Assembly: GCF_900188415.1 (NCBI RefSeq)
Contig: NZ_FZNV01000001.1
Span: forward strand, 186,001-250,000
From: Maribacter sedimenticola
GTDB lineage: Bacteria > Bacteroidota > Bacteroidia > Flavobacteriales > Flavobacteriaceae
Length of the DNA: 64,000 nucleotides
Direction of reading: 5' to 3'
A program made the position numbers and the translations under genes. The notes beneath the pieces are model-generated. The model was given only the letters and a program-made list of their open reading frames with translations. It did no database searches and was not told where the DNA came from. The stretch's first letter is position 1; each line of letters starts with the position of its first letter. This document shows positions 61,901-64,000 of this stretch, piece by piece.

Positions 61901-62318
61901 TTCCATCACCGTTTACATCAACTGAAGAAACCCCTGTTTTCCATGGCCCGGGCCTACCGTTAATTTTGGCTATTGATGTTACATCCTTAAAATTTAGATT
62001 ACCTTGGTTAAGGTATAGTTTATTGCTACCCATGTTGGAAGAGAAATACAGGTCCTCTAAACCATCCCCATTAAAATCTCCTGCCGCCACACCGCCACCA
62101 TTATACAAATATTCATAAACCAGTACATTGGCGTTTAAACCTTCGTTCAGGGTGTTTTCAAATGTTATATTCGTTTGTTCAGGGGTCAATAATGTAAAAA
62201 GGTGAGATTTTTTTATAGGGGTATCCGCAACTTCAACAGGGTTCTTTTCTGGCCTTTCATTACAACCAATCAATAGAACAATACAAAAAGAAAGAAGTGT
62301 AAATTGTTTTTTTGTCAT
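58977..62318 (-). CDS. Large VCBS/FG-GAP lipoprotein with ASPIC/UnbV domain
   Basis: This 1113-residue lipoprotein (lipobox Cys19, LIGC) has two beta-propeller halves of FG-GAP/VCBS repeats (DxDGDGxxDLxx-type Ca2+ loops such as DFNGDGLED, DVNGDGKLD, DINNDGWQD and DFNKDGHLD), separated by an ASPIC/UnbV segment near 530-600 (KGANKNTIGIGAKVSVY, GYLSTVSSILHFGMGD). It is likely surface-exposed, in the way SusE/F-type lipoproteins are. I start it at 62318; an earlier in-frame TTG lies within the terminator hairpin of the susD gene. Confidence 0.87.
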   Translation of the reverse strand: MTKKQFTLLSFCIVLLIGCNERPEKNPVEVADTPIKKSHLFTLLTPEQTNITFENTLNEGLNANVLVYEYLYNGGGVAAGDFNGDGLEDLYFSSNMGSNKLYLNQGNLNFKDVTSIAKINGRPGPWKTGVSSVDVNGDGKLDIYLCYSGALPDAKRQNQLFINQGNDENNVPIFKDEAAQYGLASAAFSNQGYFFDYDKDGDLDMLLLNHNPKSLPVLNEVSTKQFLKKDDPLQGTRLFEQKNGTFIDVTVEAGISGSALSYGLGIGIGDINNDGWQDFYISNDYTVPDYLYINNKNGTFTDQLGKQMGHTSHFSMGNNVIDINNDGWQDVFTLDMLPEDNKRQKLLLSPDNYEKFDLNIRSGFHHQYMRNMLQLNNGNSTFSEVGQLSGISNTDWSWAPLFADFNNDGFKDLYITNGYYRDYTNLDFINYMEDFVQTKGRLQRQDVLELIKEMPSSNLTNYYYTNVNGTEFTDHTQELGIDHPANSNGAVYSDLDNDGDLDLVVNNINKPAFIYRNDSDVTTNRYLKIKLKGANKNTIGIGAKVSVYAKNQLQVLEQMPTQGYLSTVSSILHFGMGDIQVIDSVQIEWNSGKKEILTAVLTNQTVVIEEVNASKKVSKTEKLKPLFTKVQSPVNYEHASTGFNDFKRQSLLLKQFSHKSPVIVKADIDNNGLEDILIGGGIGQGASLYLQTKANKFSQRPINDFLEDVDYFDTDIAVFDANADGNLDVYIASGGYHDLKPNDVRLQDRLYIGDGKGNFSRMKSALPTMLTNTGSISFSDINKDSYTDLFIGGDYIPGRYPECSRSYVLINNGKGEFIDQTQQVQPSLQMPGAITDAKWADIDGDSIDDLVTVGDWAPVRIYVNKNGKLVDETGTYFNNELNGLWTTLELADINKDGNIDILAGNIGVNTQFKVSSATPATLYFTDFDQNGSIDPILNFYVGNTSYPYITRDELLGQLAGFRQRFTSYETYANAKLTDIFSASELEKAKKLTIDHQETTLFLNLGKKNLKQVILPQQAQYAPTSQLIAKDFNKDGHLDILVLGNDDFYKLRIGKFDANYGTLLYGDGNGKFKYVPQSESGLKILGSEPKAILLNGHLMITTYSKELQTYTFSE

Positions 62319-62331
62319 TTGCTTAAATGTA

Positions 62332-62362
62332 AAAAATCTATCCCACAAAGGGATAGATTTTT
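62332..62362 (-). terminator. Terminator/attenuator between susD and the ASPIC operon
   Basis: AAAAATCTATCCC and GGGATAGATTTTT form a perfect 13-bp stem with a 5-nt loop and T tracts at both sides. It lies 25 bp past the susD stop and 14 bp before the next start codon, so downstream genes depend on read-through or a new start. Confidence 0.87.
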
Positions 62363-62386
62363 CGAATAACTCAAAATTAAATTAAC

Positions 62387-64000
62387 TTAATAGCCAGGGT
62401 TCTGGATCAATAATTCATTACGATTAATTTCATCTCTACTTAAAGGCATGAAATACATCTTATCATCCCAAATTCTGGTTTCATTATCGGTGTTGTCAAC
62501 TACATTATAGGTATAGTCATACACCTCTGGATCGTATTGGTAAGGGCTTCTTGGCGTAGCACCCGGCTTTAATTTGGCGGAAACTTTCATAACCTTGATT
62601 CCCCTGCCTAAAGTCTGATCGGCTATCATCCACCTTCTGGCATCATGATATCTATGCTCTTCATAGGCCAATTCTATTCTTCTTTCGTTTATATATGCCT
62701 CCAATAAAGCGTCACCAGATGCTGTAATTGCCGGCATTCCTGCCCTAAACCTTATTTTGTTGAGCCAATTTCTTGCCTCACCTTCATCACCGGTTGCAAT
62801 AGAGGCTTCAACATAGTTCAATACAATTTCAGTATATCTAATAAATGGCCAAGGAACTACTTGTGCACTGGACTGATTATCTACCAAGGACGGGTCCGGA
62901 TCAATAAACTTTCTTACATAATATCCAGTTCTACTTCCGTTCCAGTTTTCAATTGGAGAATCGCGCATATCCACACCAGGGATAATTCCTCCACTACCGT
63001 TATCATAGGTACCGGTCTGTATTTCATCATAAGGGTCAATGGAAGCTACATCATCAGGTCTTGGTTTCCATGGGGCGCCATCATATAGAATGGTAGCTGC
63101 CAACCTAGGGTCCCTGTTTTCATAGGGTGCGGCGGCATGATCAGGATTGCTCCAGTCAAATTCAGAACCGTCCATCATTTGATAATCATCCACCAATTGT
63201 TGAATAGGTGTATTACCTGCCCAGTTGTGGTACCCGTTTGGACCATTGTTGATTCCTTGGTGAATACCTCCCAAAGGCCAGTTACTTTCTTGGGTAAATA
63301 GCGGTGAATGCGTTCTTTCAAATAAAAGTTCAGATCTAGCGGCAGCATCACCAACAGCACTTCCACCTCCCATAGCAATAGAGATGTAGGTTTCTGTTGC
63401 TTCTTCTGCAGAAGCAGGTTCAGTTAAGTCCAATTTATATCCGCTGGCCTCACTGTCCAAAACTGCCTTTGCCGCATTTTTAGCTAAAATCCATCTTGAT
63501 TCCCTATCTCCAGAAGTATAGGCGATTAAGTCTTGATTTGCATAGCTTCCTATTGTAGCCGATTTTTGTGCAGCAGTCGTTGCATCTCTTAGGTCACTTG
63601 CCGCATATAGCAATACCCTGGATTTTAGACCCATTGCACTTAATTGAGACGCCCTTCCAGGGGTAGTTTCCTTACCGTCCAATAATGAAATGGCATTATC
63701 CAAATCTGCGACTACAAAATCGACATTTTCCGCATATGTACTTCTGGCGATGGAGTAATCCTCATCTAGACCATATGGCCTATCAATTAAGGGAGCGCCA
63801 CCGTAGTATCTCATTAATTGATGGTAATAATAAGCTCTTAAAAAATGTGCTTCGCCAAGTAAACGGTCCTTTAATACCTGATCGTCAAATGTGGCATTTG
63901 GCAATTCTTGAATAGCAATATTAGCTTTTCTTATGGCTGAATATAATTCGTCCCACTGTGGAATAATATTAACGTTACCGGTACCAGAAGGTGATAATGC
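62387..64000 (-). CDS. RagB/SusD-family outer-membrane lipoprotein (5' end beyond window)
   Basis: This is the C-terminal 537 codons of a SusD protein, which binds glycans or other nutrients at the cell surface with a SusC TonB-dependent transporter. The frame stays open to the window edge; the first visible residues contain WDELYSAIRKANIAIQ, a SusD landmark. Further typical segments are EAHFLRAYYYHQLMRYYGGAPL near codon 53 and the C-terminal RYTEIVLNYVEA, IRFRAGMP, YINERRIELAYEEHRYHDARRW blocks (in outline). The SusC partner should lie just beyond the window. A terminator follows it. Confidence 0.93.
   Translation of the reverse strand, partial: ALSPSGTGNVNIIPQWDELYSAIRKANIAIQELPNATFDDQVLKDRLLGEAHFLRAYYYHQLMRYYGGAPLIDRPYGLDEDYSIARSTYAENVDFVVADLDNAISLLDGKETTPGRASQLSAMGLKSRVLLYAASDLRDATTAAQKSATIGSYANQDLIAYTSGDRESRWILAKNAAKAVLDSEASGYKLDLTEPASAEEATETYISIAMGGGSAVGDAAARSELLFERTHSPLFTQESNWPLGGIHQGINNGPNGYHNWAGNTPIQQLVDDYQMMDGSEFDWSNPDHAAAPYENRDPRLAATILYDGAPWKPRPDDVASIDPYDEIQTGTYDNGSGGIIPGVDMRDSPIENWNGSRTGYYVRKFIDPDPSLVDNQSSAQVVPWPFIRYTEIVLNYVEASIATGDEGEARNWLNKIRFRAGMPAITASGDALLEAYINERRIELAYEEHRYHDARRWMIADQTLGRGIKVMKVSAKLKPGATPRSPYQYDPEVYDYTYNVVDNTDNETRIWDDKMYFMPLSRDEINRNELLIQNPGY

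Noticed and set aside
62319-62348. N-terminal extension of the large VCBS protein
   Set aside because: The in-frame TTG lies in the loop of the susD terminator, and the lipoprotein signal starts at the ATG at 62318.
1-64000. CRISPR arrays, tRNA or rRNA genes, insertion sequences, prophage
   Set aside because: I saw no regularly spaced repeats, no tRNA-like cloverleaf in the intergenic regions, and no transposase, integrase or phage structural gene.

Overview
The window looks like chromosomal DNA of a marine-type member of the Flavobacteriaceae (Bacteroidota). The base composition is low-GC. Several intergenic regions carry the Bacteroidota promoter signature (TAnnTTTG at about -7, sometimes with TTG near -33). 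Family-typical genes include a SusD protein, DUF3078, a LytTR/TPR-kinase pair, a MarC-like protein, a long PiT transporter and many lipoproteins. The genus cannot be fixed from sequence alone; a Maribacter/Zobellia-like organism is a guess. I saw no rRNA, tRNA, IS element, prophage or CRISPR array.

Layout. 0.4-9 kb: a processive-type glycosyltransferase, lipid and HD-phosphohydrolase genes, bacilliredoxin, a TerB/DnaJ protein, HupE-like protein, dCMP deaminase, S41 protease, MarC-like protein and DUF3109. 9-12.7 kb: a LytTR response regulator with its TPR histidine kinase, then orphan small or secreted proteins. 13-16.8 kb: class Ia ribonucleotide reductase nrdB and nrdA, separated by a terminator and a new promoter. 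17.3-29.9 kb: an accessory sugar-oxidation locus with two GMC flavoproteins carrying an Fe-S-type Cys motif, a Tat-type gluconate-dehydrogenase subunit 3, three TIM-barrel isomerase/epimerase-like proteins with three different targeting signals, a nucleoside-type MFS permease, a Gfo/Idh/MocA oxidoreductase and two DUF1080 lipoproteins. This fits a route that oxidises glycosides at C3 in the periplasm, cleaves the 3-keto-glycoside and processes the products. 30-32 kb: yicC-gmk-nadD. 32.8-37 kb: phosphate uptake (PiT with a PhoU-like tail, and a phosphate-type porin). Here there are two tandem 11-bp-period repeats that resemble PHO boxes, and a 20-bp inverted repeat flanks the porin promoter region like an invertible switch. 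37-48 kb: dgt, dxs-DUF3078, tadA, csp, a CLC protein lacking the gating glutamate, aspS and a YwqK-like protein. 48-54.8 kb: a TetR-TolC-adaptor-RND efflux operon with a clear promoter and operator. 54.8-55.8 kb: an ECF-type sigma factor and a small membrane protein. 55.9-64 kb: a SusD gene (cut by the window end), a terminator, and a VCBS/ASPIC - vanadium haloperoxidase-like - VCBS/ASPIC operon.

The most interesting parts are the C3-oxidation locus, the SusD/ASPIC/haloperoxidase-family operon, the phosphate region with its putative invertible element and repeated boxes, and the CLC protein with Leu at the gate position. All homology statements come from reading the sequence; no database search was run.
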